A DNA stretch of 64,000 nt from Gammaproteobacteria bacterium (GCA_029861845.1 JAOTYM010000004.1:1-64000); one strand, 5' to 3'. Counted from the first letter of the stretch, positions 1-8,363 are shown. Notes: generated from the letters alone by a model not told the origin. Program-made: numbers and translations.

Positions 1-1387
1 CATAACCGTCGGTAATGGTACGAACGACGGTCGTGAATTCATCAACGGTGAGTTCGCGATACGGGTAGGCACGGTGCAGCCGATTGTATAGTTCGGTTTC
101 AGACCATTCCTCACAAGCGACAGCGGCGACGATTTGTTGCGCCAGCACGTCGAGCGGTTTCTGTGGAATCTTCAAATGGTCGAGTTCGCCACGACGAACT
201 GCATCGAGCAGCGCCGCGCTCTCAACCAGTTCATCACGACTAAGCGGAAATAGTCTGCCTTTGGGCACGCGCGTCAACGAGTGCCCCGAACGCCCGACCC
301 GCTGTATCAAAGTTGCGATAGATCTCGTCGACCCAAGCTGGCAAACAAGATCGACATCACCAATATCGATACCAAGCTCAAGCGAGGCCGTAGCCACCAG
401 CGCCTGTAGCTCACCCAACCTCAAGCGCTGTTCAGCTGTAAATCGTTGTTCGCGAGCAAGGCTACCGTGATGCGACGTGATGTTCTGTTCGCCGATTCGC
501 TCGCTTAAGTGCCGTGTGACACGCTCGGCCATTCGGCGTGTGTTAACGAATATAAGCGTCGTGCGATGTTCGGCGATCAGGCCTGCGAGGCGATCATAGA
601 CTTCTCCCCATACTTCCTGCGACATGACCGCCTCGAGCGGCGAGTGGGGGATTTCTATCGCCAGATCTCGCTCGCGCACATGGCCGATATCGATAATGTT
701 GCACAATGGGTTGCCATCGTCGGTGGTTGCGTAGTTACCAACTAAGAAACGTGCGACCTCGTCGATCGGCCGCTGCGTCGCCGACAAACCTATTCGCACG
801 AGTTCCGGGCCGGCCAGCGCCTCAAGCCGTTCTAGTGACAGCGCCAGGTGAGAACCGCGTTTGCTGCCCGCAATCGCATGGATTTCGTCGACAATGACGC
901 TGCGGGTTGAGCGCAGAATGTTGCGTCCGCCCTCACTCGTTAACAGGATGTACAAGGACTCGGGGGTAGTAACAGTGATATGTGGCGGCCGTCGGCGCAT
1001 TGCCGCGCGTACCGATGCCGGCGTATCGCCGGTGCGTACTAGGGTACGGATGTCGATGTCAGTGCCAGAAAGCGCCTTTAATTCTTCCCTGATAGCCGCC
1101 AACGGCTGTTCCAGGTTGCGCTGAATGTCATTACTCAATGCCTTGAGCGGTGACACATAGAGCACCTGAGTTTCATCGGGTAGCGGGCCGACTTCTGCCT
1201 GGCGTACAAGATCATCGATGGCGGACAGAAAGGCCGCCAAGGTCTTGCCAGAACCTGTCGGCGCCGCGACGAGCGTATGCTGCCGAGCTCGAATTGCTGG
1301 CCACGCACGGATTTGACAGTCGGTGGGTGCTGCGAATGTGTTGTTAAACCAACGCTCGACGGCGGGATGGAAATGTTCTAGCGGCAT
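1..1387 (-). CDS. lhr: Lhr-type DEAD/DEAH ATP-dependent helicase, N-terminal part (cut by window edge)
   Basis: This gene is absent from the ORF track because its stop lies outside the window. I translated the minus strand by hand and found about 462 codons with no stop. Visible are Walker A APTGSGKT near residue 42, [59 protein letters not shown] and QRVGRSGH, the ordered helicase motifs of the Lhr family. Lhr proteins are 3'-5' translocating helicases linked to nucleic-acid repair. Only the first RecA pair and the start of the winged-helix region are inside, so full length is unknown. The frame stays open upstream, and a GTG at 1432 is an alternative start. The gene diverges from the GNAT gene at 1493. 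Confidence 0.93.
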   Translation of the reverse strand, partial: MPLEHFHPAVERWFNNTFAAPTDCQIRAWPAIRARQHTLVAAPTGSGKTLAAFLSAIDDLVRQAEVGPLPDETQVLYVSPLKALSNDIQRNLEQPLAAIREELKALSGTDIDIRTLVRTGDTPASVRAAMRRRPPHITVTTPESLYILLTSEGGRNILRSTRSVIVDEIHAIAGSKRGSHLALSLERLEALAGPELVRIGLSATQRPIDEVARFLVGNYATTDDGNPLCNIIDIGHVRERDLAIEIPHSPLEAVMSQEVWGEVYDRLAGLIAEHRTTLIFVNTRRMAERVTRHLSERIGEQNITSHHGSLAREQRFTAEQRLRLGELQALVATASLELGIDIGDVDLVCQLGSTRSIATLIQRVGRSGHSLTRVPKGRLFPLSRDELVESAALLDAVRRGELDHLKIPQKPLDVLAQQIVAAVACEEWSETELYNRLHRAYPYRELTVDEFTTVVRTITDGY

Positions 1388-1492
1388 TTGGGCATAGTAA
1401 GCTACCGACCCGGACGCATGCAAAGCCCTCACCCACGGAGCGAATAGCCACTGGTGATATACTGGAAATCCCCACTGTAATCCGGGTTATCG

Positions 1493-1978
1493 ATGTCTGA
1501 AAAAACTGAAGCGGTGACGCTGCGGGAGGTAGTTAGCGATCAAGATGTAGCAACCGCGCGACGACTATTTAGCGAGTACGCCGAGTGGCTGGGTATTGAT
1601 TTAGGCTTTCAGTCGTTTGATGAAGAGCTCGCAAGTCTGCCCGCGCCCTATTGTCGACCTCTGGGTTTTATCCTGCTAGCCGAACATCGGAACGTTGTGG
1701 CAGGATGTATCGGCTTGCGACCCGTCGATCGGGACATTGGTGAGATTAAGCGATTATATGTTGTTCAGGCGCATCGCGGCCATGGAATCGGCAGGCGCAT
1801 GATCGAAGCCACGATTACAGAGTCAAAGAAGATAGGCTATGCACGCCTGCGTTTGGATACCCTTCCGGCCATGAAAACGGCGCAGCGCCTGTATGAGGAC
1901 TTGGGTTTTAAGTCGATAGCACCTTACTACCACAATCCTATCGAAGGTACTGAGTACTTAGAATTAACTTTAGATTGA
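1493..1978 (+). CDS. GNAT family N-acetyltransferase
   Basis: The 161-residue product matches the GNAT fold (acyl-CoA-dependent N-acyl transfer). The acetyl-CoA binding signature is visible as VVQAHRGHGIGRRMIEA around residues 88-105, preceded by the beta-strand EIKRLYV and followed by LYEDLGFKSI near the C-terminus, which is the usual motif B ending. Length is typical for a single-domain GNAT. The substrate cannot be read from sequence. It is transcribed away from lhr and lies 39 bases before the NTF2-like gene, so the two may be cotranscribed. No strong ribosome binding site precedes the ATG. Confidence 0.85.
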   Translation: MSEKTEAVTLREVVSDQDVATARRLFSEYAEWLGIDLGFQSFDEELASLPAPYCRPLGFILLAEHRNVVAGCIGLRPVDRDIGEIKRLYVVQAHRGHGIGRRMIEATITESKKIGYARLRLDTLPAMKTAQRLYEDLGFKSIAPYYHNPIEGTEYLELTLD

Positions 1979-2017
1979 CCCACGATCAACCTCGCAGTCA
2001 CGTAATGGAGGAATCTT

Positions 2018-2377
2018 TTGGAGGCACGCTTCCGCTCTACCGAGGACGTGTTTAACGATCACCTCGAGCTTGCCTATAGCGGTGATGTGGATACTGACGT
2101 CAGCCGTAATTTCGCTCATGATTGTGTATTGCTCACCAGTATTGGCGTATTTCGTGGCCACAAGGGTGTGCGTGAAGCGGCCGGTTTGTTGTTCGCAGAG
2201 TTACCGAATGCACGCTATGCGTATCGTACACGACTAGTGCATGACGAAATGGCGTTTTTGCAGTGGACCGCCATCGCCGATGGGGTTCGGGTCGACGATG
2301 GTGCGGATTCATTTCTCATTAGGGATGGGCTGATTCAAGTAATGACGTTTCACTACACCGTCATTCCAAATCCGTAA
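2018..2377 (+). CDS. SnoaL/NTF2-like small protein
   Basis: A 119-residue protein with the layout of the SnoaL-like (nuclear transport factor 2-like) cone fold: an N-terminal helix (VFNDHLELAYSGDVDTD), a strand pair (DCVLLTSIGVFRGHKGVREA) and C-terminal strands (MAFLQWTAIADG, VDDGADSFLIRDGLIQVMTFHYTV). Such proteins are enzymes or ligand-binding modules, and the sequence does not say which. The start is TTG: GGAGGA at 2007-2012 sits 5-6 bases upstream, while the ATG at 2005 is out of frame. It lies 30 bases before the PLP-enzyme gene and is probably in the same transcript. Confidence 0.75.
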   Translation: MEARFRSTEDVFNDHLELAYSGDVDTDVSRNFAHDCVLLTSIGVFRGHKGVREAAGLLFAELPNARYAYRTRLVHDEMAFLQWTAIADGVRVDDGADSFLIRDGLIQVMTFHYTVIPNP

Positions 2378-2407
2378 ACGGCCTTGAGTTTGTGGAGAGT
2401 AAATTTT

Positions 2408-3553
2408 ATGAATAAGCGTATCGAAACGAAGTTGGTCCACGGTGGCGAACCGAGGCCAAGAATAGCTGGATCGGTAAGTATACCAATATTTCAATCTTCT
2501 ACATTTGAGTACGCCGGCGAGGAAGGTTATCACGACATCAGGTACATACGACTTAATAACACCCCTAACCACCTTGCGCTCCATGAAAAACTGGCGGGGT
2601 TAGAAAACGGCGAGGCCGCCCTGGTCACTGCTAGTGGTATGGCGGCGATCTCGACCGCGCTTTTGTCGCTTCTTTCGTGCGGCGATCATTTGCTGGTACA
2701 GGACTGTCTCTATGGGGGTACACACGACCTGATAACAAAAGACTTTCCCGCTTTCGGAATAGAAGTGGATTTCGTCGACGGTAATGACCCCGGCAGTTGG
2801 CGAAAAAGACTAAAGCCGAATACCAAAGCATTCTATGTTGAGACAATATCTAATCCCCTGCTGCAGGTTACGGACTTGAAAGCAGTTGTTGGTTTCGCAA
2901 AGGAGCACAACCTCGTTTCACTGGTAGACAATACTTTCGCTAGCCCTATGAACTTCCGGCCGCCTGAGTGGGGTTTCGATCTCTCCTTGCACAGTTGTAC
3001 GAAATACCTGAATGGGCACAATGATATTGTCGCTGGAGGCGTCATCGGCCGAGCCCATTTGATCGAAAAAATTAAACATAGGCTTGATCATATGGGCGGT
3101 ACCCTCGATCCGCATACCTGTTACCTGCTTCATCGCGGTATCAAGACCTTGGCGGTAAGAATGAAGCATCAAAATGAGAGTGCGCTTGCTATCGCGAATT
3201 TTCTGCAGGCAAGTTCAACCGTTAAGAGGGTCAACTATCCGGGTCTTGCCAGCCATCCTCAGCACGGACGTGCGCAAGAATTATTTGATGGTTTCAGTGG
3301 TATGTTGAGTTTCGAGCTAGAGGGTGATGTGACGGATGCGGATCGTTTTATGCGGCGCACAACACTACCCATTGTCGCCCCGAGCTTGGGCGGGGTAGAG
3401 ACTCTGATTACGCGCCCGGCTACCACCTCACACGCCGGCCTATCGGCCGACGAACGACGACAGCTGGGGATCTCCGATAACCTGATTCGAGTGTCCGTAG
3501 GTATAGAAAATACCGAAGACCTTATTGAAGATCTTGAACGCGCCATGCGCTAG
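2408..3553 (+). CDS. Cystathionine gamma-synthase/lyase family PLP enzyme
   Basis: A 381-residue member of the Cys/Met metabolism PLP enzyme family, which performs gamma- or beta-elimination or replacement on cysteine, cystathionine or homoserine esters. The PLP lysine is K199 in SCTKYLNGHND, SGMAAIST binds the PLP phosphate, and LVDNTF carries the aspartate that contacts the ring nitrogen. The usual YSR-NPT segment from the neighbouring subunit is replaced by YIRLNNTPNH, which marks a distinct subgroup, so synthase versus lyase is left open. I chose ATG 2408, preceded by GGAGAG, over the TTG at 2384 used in the track. It may feed the methionine pathway encoded further on (metF, metH). Confidence 0.88.
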   Translation: MNKRIETKLVHGGEPRPRIAGSVSIPIFQSSTFEYAGEEGYHDIRYIRLNNTPNHLALHEKLAGLENGEAALVTASGMAAISTALLSLLSCGDHLLVQDCLYGGTHDLITKDFPAFGIEVDFVDGNDPGSWRKRLKPNTKAFYVETISNPLLQVTDLKAVVGFAKEHNLVSLVDNTFASPMNFRPPEWGFDLSLHSCTKYLNGHNDIVAGGVIGRAHLIEKIKHRLDHMGGTLDPHTCYLLHRGIKTLAVRMKHQNESALAIANFLQASSTVKRVNYPGLASHPQHGRAQELFDGFSGMLSFELEGDVTDADRFMRRTTLPIVAPSLGGVETLITRPATTSHAGLSADERRQLGISDNLIRVSVGIENTEDLIEDLERAMR

Positions 3554-3581
3554 CCGGCGTTTAGTGGCCAAGGAATGCGGG

Positions 3582-3788
3582 CTATGCGTCCATGTCAGGG
3601 ATAAGTTTGCTTCTCAACCTCTCGATGTGATCCTTCAACTGCAGTTTGCGCTTCTTTAGGCGTCTCAGTTGTAGTTGATCCACGTATACATCTTGTGACA
3701 GTCGTGTGATCACATCGTGAAGGTCGCGATGCTCGATCTGTAGTTCCTTGATCGTTGCTTCCAGTGCTTTGGTGTCGTCGTACACCAT
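3582..3788 (-). CDS. YdcH family (DUF465) small coiled-coil protein
   Basis: A 68-residue, highly charged helical protein. HRDLHDVITRLSQD followed by DQLQLRRLKKRKLQLKD is the signature of the YdcH/DUF465 family (PF04325), short antiparallel coiled-coil proteins of unknown function found across Proteobacteria. Length is typical. It is convergent with the upstream PLP-enzyme gene, with stops about 28 bases apart, and appears monocistronic. Confidence 0.87.
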   Translation of the reverse strand: MVYDDTKALEATIKELQIEHRDLHDVITRLSQDVYVDQLQLRRLKKRKLQLKDHIERLRSKLIPDMDA

Positions 3789-4027
3789 AACTGAGGCCTG
3801 AGCTACGCAGCTTACAGTATCATAGTCCCATCATTGGCTAGCGTCGAACCGAGCGGTCTGACCACCGATCAGTACTACGCCAGCGGGTTGAAGCCAAAAG
3901 AATCGCAGAATACGAGCCGGGCCGATAGAGCAAGCGGTGCACATCGTGTGAACGAAATGAGTCGGCCGCAAGGCCTTGCCCGTGTGCCGGACCTTGCCTA
4001 ATGCCGTACGCATAACAAACACGATTG

Positions 4028-4036
4028 TGGTATAAT
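4028..4036 (+). promoter_or_regulatory. Extended -10 promoter (TGGTATAAT)
   Basis: TGGTATAAT is a perfect -10 hexamer with the TGn extension, followed by the GC-rich stretch CCGCGCC. No good -35 hexamer sits 16-18 bases upstream, which is tolerated with an extended -10. It lies about 105 bases before the ATG at 4141, and nothing else could be its target. Confidence 0.6.
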
Positions 4037-4060
4037 CCGCGCCTTTTACGGCTCTTGCCG

Positions 4061-4087
4061 TGATCAGGGGTTGTGTCCGACTGATCA
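4061..4087 (+). promoter_or_regulatory. Inverted repeat in the 5' leader (TGATCAG / CTGATCA)
   Basis: A perfect 7-bp inverted repeat with a 13-base loop, between the likely transcription start near 4043 and the start codon at 4141. It could be an RNA hairpin in the leader or a DNA operator. The sequence does not decide. Confidence 0.4.
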
Positions 4088-4140
4088 TAGGGAATATCCG
4101 CTACTGATGGCCCGTTTCGTAGTTGCAAAGGAGACATCTA

Positions 4141-4379
4141 TGAGTAGAGTATTAGAGGGTACGCCGCCCTATGTCCGCGGGACCTTCCAGCAGACGTGCG
4201 GGTTTTGCGGGTGCGTGTTTAGCGTCAGAGTGCCTGGACGCATCGGTTACGAAGGCCCAGAAAACTATTATTGCCCGGAGTGTCATAAGAAGTTCCCGGT
4301 GAAGGCATCGGGCTCGCCGGGGGTTACGCTTATTTCCAAGCGGTGTGATGGCCGAAAGGCGAATTGTCCGAATCTCTAA
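4141..4379 (+). CDS. Small zinc-ribbon-like protein, unknown function
   Basis: A 78-residue protein with two CxxC knuckles, CGFC near residue 20 and CPEC near residue 45, spaced as in a zinc ribbon. Two further cysteines lie near the C-terminus (KRCDGRKANCPN). I do not recognise a named family. ATG 4141 is chosen because AAGGAG lies 7 bases upstream; the track's start at 4071 would read through the leader. The gene stands alone, with an extended -10 promoter and a strong rho-independent terminator, so it is probably a well-expressed monocistronic unit. Confidence 0.75.
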
Positions 4380-4408
4380 AGGTTCGAAATCTGCTACCGA
4401 TTTGTACT

Positions 4409-4436
4409 AAAGCCCGGCATCTGCCGGGCTTTCTGA
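4409..4436 (+). terminator. Rho-independent terminator
   Basis: AAAGCCCGGCA and TGCCGGGCTTT form an 11-bp perfect stem closed by a two-base TC (in practice a four-base) loop, followed by TCT. It sits about 30 bases after the zinc-ribbon stop and before arfB. Confidence 0.85.
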
Positions 4437-4455
4437 TTCAGCCAGTAAGAACGCC

Positions 4456-4881
4456 ATGATTCAAGTTACACGCAGCTTAGCGATCGATGAGAGTGAAATT
4501 CGGTTGCGATTTGTCCGTGCTTCGGGTCCAGGTGGACAGAAAGTAAACAAAGTGGCGACAGCAGTTCAACTACGTTTTGACGTCGCCAAATCGCCCGCGC
4601 TGCCCGATGGTGTTCGTCAGCGACTAATAAAATTGGCGGGCAGGCGGATCACCGGCGCCGGTATCCTCGTCATAGATGCTCGACGATTTCGGACGCAGGA
4701 ACGAAATCGCCAAGACGCGATCGATCGTCTAGTTGCCCTAATACGTCGGGCTATGCATCGGCCCAAAGCTCGCCGCAAGACGAGACCGTCAAAGGCCGCC
4801 AAGGCGCGGCGACTCACTGACAAACGTCAACGAGGCGAGGCCAAACAGTTGCGGCGAGCTGTTTCTGACGCAGACGCGTGA
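4456..4881 (+). CDS. arfB: Alternative ribosome-rescue factor ArfB (YaeJ)
   Basis: A 141-residue peptidyl-tRNA hydrolase that rescues ribosomes stalled on truncated mRNA. The catalytic GGQ loop is seen in ASGPGGQKVNKVATAVQLRF near residues 23-42. The C-terminal third is a basic tail (KARRKTRPSKAAKARRL, then QRGEAKQLRRA), which in ArfB/YaeJ occupies the empty mRNA channel. Length and order match the family; class I release factors are far longer and have codon-recognition domains. It begins 20 bases after a terminator, so it needs its own promoter, which I did not identify. Confidence 0.94.
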   Translation: MIQVTRSLAIDESEIRLRFVRASGPGGQKVNKVATAVQLRFDVAKSPALPDGVRQRLIKLAGRRITGAGILVIDARRFRTQERNRQDAIDRLVALIRRAMHRPKARRKTRPSKAAKARRLTDKRQRGEAKQLRRAVSDADA

Positions 4882-4979
4882 AACCTGGCACTATCAAGGG
4901 GATAGAAGGCGACCGGTGGGCCATTTTCATACTAAAATAGCTGTAGGCACCGCCCTGACGAGATCAAGGAGCCTATACG

Positions 4980-5387
4980 GTGGAGAAAAAATCAGCTCCA
5001 CGGAAGAAAGCGGGTAGCAAGCCCGATCGCGCCAAGCTCGACCGGCTGGTAGCTGAAGTAACGAAAGAGCGTACGGCGCGCGAACAGCGTTATCGCGAGC
5101 AAGCGCTGAAGATCTACCCTTGGGTGTGCACCCGATGTGGCCGGCAGTTCGATCGCGCTAACCTATTCGAGCTTACGGTGCACCACAAAGACCACGACCA
5201 CGACAACAACCCTGCCGATGGCAGTAATTGGGAACTGCTATGCCGTTACTGCCACGATAACGAGCACTCTCGCTATATTGATGAGCTTGCTGCTGATGGC
5301 CGTGTGATCACGCAAGACGGAGACGGGACGGCTACCCATAAGCCTTTTGCTGATCTTAAGAAGATGTTAAAGGCAGATGAGAAGTGA
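4980..5387 (+). CDS. yajD: YajD family HNH nuclease
   Basis: A 135-residue HNH-type protein. The zinc cysteines form two pairs, CTRC and CRYC; TVHHKDHDHDNNP carries the catalytic histidines, and NWELLCRYCHDNEHSR closes the beta-beta-alpha metal fold. The N-terminus is lysine-rich and helical, as in E. coli YajD. The start is GTG 4980, with AAGGAG 9 bases upstream. The biological substrate is unknown. It converges on the yqgE-like gene. Confidence 0.9.
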   Translation: MEKKSAPRKKAGSKPDRAKLDRLVAEVTKERTAREQRYREQALKIYPWVCTRCGRQFDRANLFELTVHHKDHDHDNNPADGSNWELLCRYCHDNEHSRYIDELAADGRVITQDGDGTATHKPFADLKKMLKADEK

Positions 5388-5413
5388 TCGATGAACTGAT
5401 AGGTTTTGTGTCA

Positions 5414-6076
5414 TCAGTACATAGCGTTGACGATCAGTTCACGGGTGGGCCCGCGGTCTATTAGTTCTTGCCACAACGCATCGAGCTTCTTTTCAAACAC
5501 GCTGTGAGAATCGGCCCGCACCAGCAGCCAGTCACCGCGCAACAGTTCCCCTGCGAGCTGGCCTGGGGCCCAGCCGGCGTGACCGAAAAACATACGCAAC
5601 TCGTTTGTCTTCTTGCGTTGATTGAGCGCGCTCTCGAGGGCGTTTCGATCGGCGCTGTAATAGACATCCGCCATCACGTGCGACGATGCCTGCGGCGGCT
5701 CGCTGCTGCGAAGCAAGAAAACCAGCGTATTCAACCCCACGGGACCGCCAAAGAATACAGTATGTGTTCCATTCTTGGCGCCCTTCAGGTCGGGCAGCGC
5801 GTGCGACAACAGCATCTCGGTGGGACGGTTGATAATAACGCCCAACGTCCCTTTGTCGTTGTGTTCCAGTAGCAATACCACCGTACGCTGGAAACGCGGA
5901 TCACGCATCGTCGGATTGGCCACTAGAAATACACCCTTGTCTGGGGCAACGATTTGATCGGGTCCCGTATCTCGGTCCTTAGTGATCGCCAACAGGTTCG
6001 TGTCGGCATTAAGACTAGTCCAAGGCACCAGCACCACGAGCAACGCCACAACAATATTCAAGTCACGCCAAGCCAT
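5414..6076 (-). CDS. yqgE: YqgE/AlgH family protein with N-terminal signal-like segment
   Basis: The core (FLVANPTMRDPRFQRTVVLL, GTLGVIINRPTE, VFFGGPV, FFGHAGWAPGQL) is the DUF179/AlgH fold, a conserved bacterial protein of unclear function. It is unusual in having a hydrophobic stretch (LNIVVALLVVLVPWTSLNA) before about 20 linker residues, giving 220 aa instead of the usual 185-190. That suggests export or membrane anchoring, whereas the family is normally cytoplasmic. GGGGGCGG lies just upstream of the ATG. The next gene upstream, divergent, is an envelope thioredoxin-like gene. Confidence 0.9.
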   Translation of the reverse strand: MAWRDLNIVVALLVVLVPWTSLNADTNLLAITKDRDTGPDQIVAPDKGVFLVANPTMRDPRFQRTVVLLLEHNDKGTLGVIINRPTEMLLSHALPDLKGAKNGTHTVFFGGPVGLNTLVFLLRSSEPPQASSHVMADVYYSADRNALESALNQRKKTNELRMFFGHAGWAPGQLAGELLRGDWLLVRADSHSVFEKKLDALWQELIDRGPTRELIVNAMY

Positions 6077-6207
6077 CTACCGCCCCCAGCATGTTCCGCT
6101 AGCATAATCCCGTGTTATCACATTATCTGCAACCGCGGTAGGCTGCGGAACCTGTAAGTGCTTGATCGGTCAGACCAATAATGCCACCTAGGGGGAGGAC
6201 TTGAGTA

Positions 6208-6780
6208 TTGCCATATAAACAGAAATTACTGATGGGCTTGTTGGTGGTGGCGGTCTTCGGGTTGGCGCTGACCATGGTATTTGTACCCCGGGTCAAGGCC
6301 TTTGACATCAGTGGTGCCCCGGCGGCACCCAATTTTACCCATCACAAGCCCAACGAGTGGATTAATTCAGCCCCACTGACCCTCACAGATCTCCGAGGTC
6401 AGGTCGTACTCTTGGACTTTTGGACCTTCGATTGCTGGAACTGTTACCGCTCCTTTCCGTGGCTAAAGTCTGTGGAAAAGCGGTTTGCGGATCAAGCGTT
6501 CACGGTCATCGGGGTACATACCCCCGAATTCGAACATGAGCGCGTGCGCGCAAACATTGTCAAAAAGGTTAAGAAATTCGAGCTCGATCACCCAGTTATG
6601 ATTGACAACGATTTTTCCTATTGGCGGGCCATGAATAATCGCTACTGGCCGACGTTTTATTTGATCGACAAACAGGGGCGAGTACGCGCCGCCTATATCG
6701 GCGAAACTCACAAAGACGATAAGCGGGCCAAAGCGATCGAGAATCGTATTATCGATCTGTTGGCGGAAGAATTTTCATGA
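6208..6780 (+). CDS. Membrane-anchored thioredoxin-like (TlpA/redoxin) protein
   Basis: A 190-residue protein with a single N-terminal membrane anchor or signal (LLMGLLVVAVFGLALTMVFV) and then a thioredoxin fold. The redox motif is C76-WN-C79 in WTFDCWNCYRSFPWL, VIGVHTPEFEHERV is the central strand/helix, and the cis-proline region is WPTFYLIDKQGRVRA. It resembles periplasmic TlpA/redoxin proteins that reduce or oxidise envelope disulfides. The start is TTG 6208, supported by GGGGGAGGA about 9 bases upstream; no in-frame ATG precedes the anchor. Confidence 0.88.
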   Translation: MPYKQKLLMGLLVVAVFGLALTMVFVPRVKAFDISGAPAAPNFTHHKPNEWINSAPLTLTDLRGQVVLLDFWTFDCWNCYRSFPWLKSVEKRFADQAFTVIGVHTPEFEHERVRANIVKKVKKFELDHPVMIDNDFSYWRAMNNRYWPTFYLIDKQGRVRAAYIGETHKDDKRAKAIENRIIDLLAEEFS

Positions 6781-7233
6781 TGTCTGGGTGCTCAATTGCT
6801 CCCGGCATAATGAGGCTCAGTTAGATTGTCAGTGTGGCGGCGCTGTTTTTTCTTGCCTGACGGTTGTATCCAATTGTTACTGACTGTTTCGAATCTTCAC
6901 GGGGGGTTTCTGAATTACCCAGAACCTACGCGGCATGGTCGATGAATGTTGTGTATCGACGAGAACGGCCCCGTGTGCAAGCAAACCAAGCAATCCCGCG
7001 GTATTTGTTCTTGAATATTGAACCTATTAAATTCAATAGCTTGTAACGATACCCGGCCAGAATAAACGGCTATGGCGCGGCTACGCGTTACGGTGCGACG
7101 ATTTGCCAACGCACGGGACGATTGGCATGGCGCTTGCTGAGCATGGCGCGTGCCTCGCTATCGGCTGGGGCAACACTTTAAGGTCGGGTGGTAGTTAACC
7201 CACACTGCATAATCTTTCTAGGAGGACACAACT
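6781..7233. other. Intergenic region (about 450 bases) without a recognised gene
   Basis: The two track ORFs (6864-7046 +, 6915-7109 -) have no family features and no ribosome binding site. The only structure I see is an AT-rich inverted repeat, TATTGAA (7016-7022) and TTCAATA (7032-7038), in an otherwise GC-rich stretch. It may mark a promoter or operator for the small membrane-protein gene at 7234. The last part holds that gene's strong ribosome binding site. Confidence 0.55.
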
Positions 7234-7341
7234 ATGTCTGATTCCAATCAGGAAGCATCGGCGGTCAAGGGCAGCAAAGCTTGGATGTTTCTCGTCGCTG
7301 CTTTCGCAATCCTGCTGGTGGCCGGATTCTTGACCGCCTAA
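7234..7341 (+). CDS. 35-residue single-pass membrane peptide
   Basis: Not in the ORF track because of its length. The reading frame gives a polar N-terminus (MSDSNQEASAVKGSK) followed by a hydrophobic helix (AWMFLVAAFAILLVAGFLTA) running to the stop. AGGAGG lies 7 bases before the ATG, one of the better ribosome binding sites in the window, and two hairpins follow the stop, so a real and possibly abundant small protein is likely. I cannot assign a function. Small proteins of this build often bind or tune larger membrane complexes, but no partner is evident nearby. Confidence 0.72.
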   Translation: MSDSNQEASAVKGSKAWMFLVAAFAILLVAGFLTA

Positions 7342-7349
7342 TTTTTGGT

Positions 7350-7413
7350 CTCGGCTGCGCGGGCCGAGGCATGATCAACAGAAAGGCGTGGCCTTTGGCC
7401 GCGCCTTTCTGTT
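7350..7413 (+). terminator. Tandem hairpins, probable terminator of the small membrane-protein gene
   Basis: The first hairpin pairs CTCGGC with GCCGAG (7350-7369). The second pairs AACAGAAAGGCG (7377-7388) with CGCCTTTCTGTT (7402-7413), with an inner GGCC-TTT-GGCC helix. There is no long U-run afterwards, so it may stabilise the 3' end rather than act as a classical intrinsic terminator. Confidence 0.6.
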
Positions 7414-7474
7414 GTAATCCACGACAAACGGACGTAGGTTGAAGGTTATTTAACACGCCCCTTGAGTAAATGTT

Positions 7475-8320
7475 GTGCGCTGGTCGCGTTATTTGCACGT
7501 GTTTTTCGACTGTGACTCGACGCTGACGACCGTCGAGGGAATCGATGTTTTGGCAACGAACGCCGGTCTAGGTGAGCGCGTTAAGGAGCTCACGCAGGCG
7601 GCGATGGATGGGCTTATCGATCTCGATGAGATCTATGGCGAGCGTCTGCAAGCGATCAACGCAACCCGTGGCGAGATAAGGGCACTTCGAGAGGTGTACA
7701 AGCGCCATGCGGTGGAGGATGCGGCTGCCGTGGTCAGTATGCTCATGAAACTTGGGCATCAGGTCTATATCATTAGCGGCGGCCTTTATGAACCGGTAAG
7801 GGAATTTGGCGTGTCTCTCGGTGTGCCGGTGGCACACATTCGGGCAGTGGGCGTCGACTATGATAAGTTGGCCGGCGAGTGGTGGCGTAGACGAGAAACC
7901 GGTATCGACCACAAAGACGACCGTTACCTTGATTATCGCAAAGGATCTCTGGCCGTCAGCGATGGTAAGGCCGATATAATAGGACAACTGCTTAGTGGCT
8001 GTTCTGGCCGTAGCCTGCTCGTTGGCGATGGCACCAGCGATTTGCGAGCCGCTCGTGCCGTCGACCTGTTTCTCGGGTATGGCGGGGTTGTGGTTCGCGC
8101 TGCTGTCGAGCGCGACGCGCCGGTTTTTATGCGTTGCCCCAGCCTGGCACCGGTGCTGGTATTGGCGGCGGGACCGGCGATGCTTTGCAAGCACGATCAC
8201 GCCAACCCTGAATTGGTGCGCAAGGCGGTCGAGCTCGTGACGTCTGGAGCGCTTGAATTTCGGGATGAACCGTTGCGAACCAAGTTTGAACGCGCATGGG
8301 CGGCTAACCATGGTCCCTAG
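7475..8320 (+). CDS. HAD-IB family phosphatase, phosphoserine phosphatase-like (SerB-type)
   Basis: A 281-residue HAD phosphatase. Motif I is FDCDSTLT, with the two aspartates for phosphoryl transfer, motif II is IISGG and motif III is LLVGDGTSDLRAA. An alpha-helical cap (GLGERVKELTQAAMDG) resembles SerB. Context supports serine synthesis, because serA follows 43 bases downstream on the same strand. It is longer at the C-terminus than many SerB proteins. No ATG precedes motif I in frame, so the start is GTG 7475 or TTG 7493; the ribosome binding site is weak for both. Confidence 0.85.
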   Translation: MRWSRYLHVFFDCDSTLTTVEGIDVLATNAGLGERVKELTQAAMDGLIDLDEIYGERLQAINATRGEIRALREVYKRHAVEDAAAVVSMLMKLGHQVYIISGGLYEPVREFGVSLGVPVAHIRAVGVDYDKLAGEWWRRRETGIDHKDDRYLDYRKGSLAVSDGKADIIGQLLSGCSGRSLLVGDGTSDLRAARAVDLFLGYGGVVVRAAVERDAPVFMRCPSLAPVLVLAAGPAMLCKHDHANPELVRKAVELVTSGALEFRDEPLRTKFERAWAANHGP

Positions 8321-8363
8321 ATGAATGATCCGGTAACATAAACTTTAGGTTGACCGAACATCA

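Larger units (their letters stand above)
3789..4140. other. Intergenic region with promoter and 5' leader of the small zinc-ribbon gene
   Basis: About 350 bases with no convincing gene. The track's minus-strand ORFs here (3831-4088, 3838-4137) are open by chance, lack family features and overlap the promoter. The right third carries a strong extended -10 element and a leader hairpin, listed separately. I see nothing recognisable in the left 200 bases. Confidence 0.6.

Noticed and set aside
5468-5872. 134-codon plus-strand ORF inside yqgE
   Set aside because: Antisense shadow of the AlgH core.
7568-8311. 247-codon minus-strand ORF opposite the phosphatase gene
   Set aside because: It mirrors the codon pattern of the real phosphatase on the other strand, has no family motif and no ribosome binding site.
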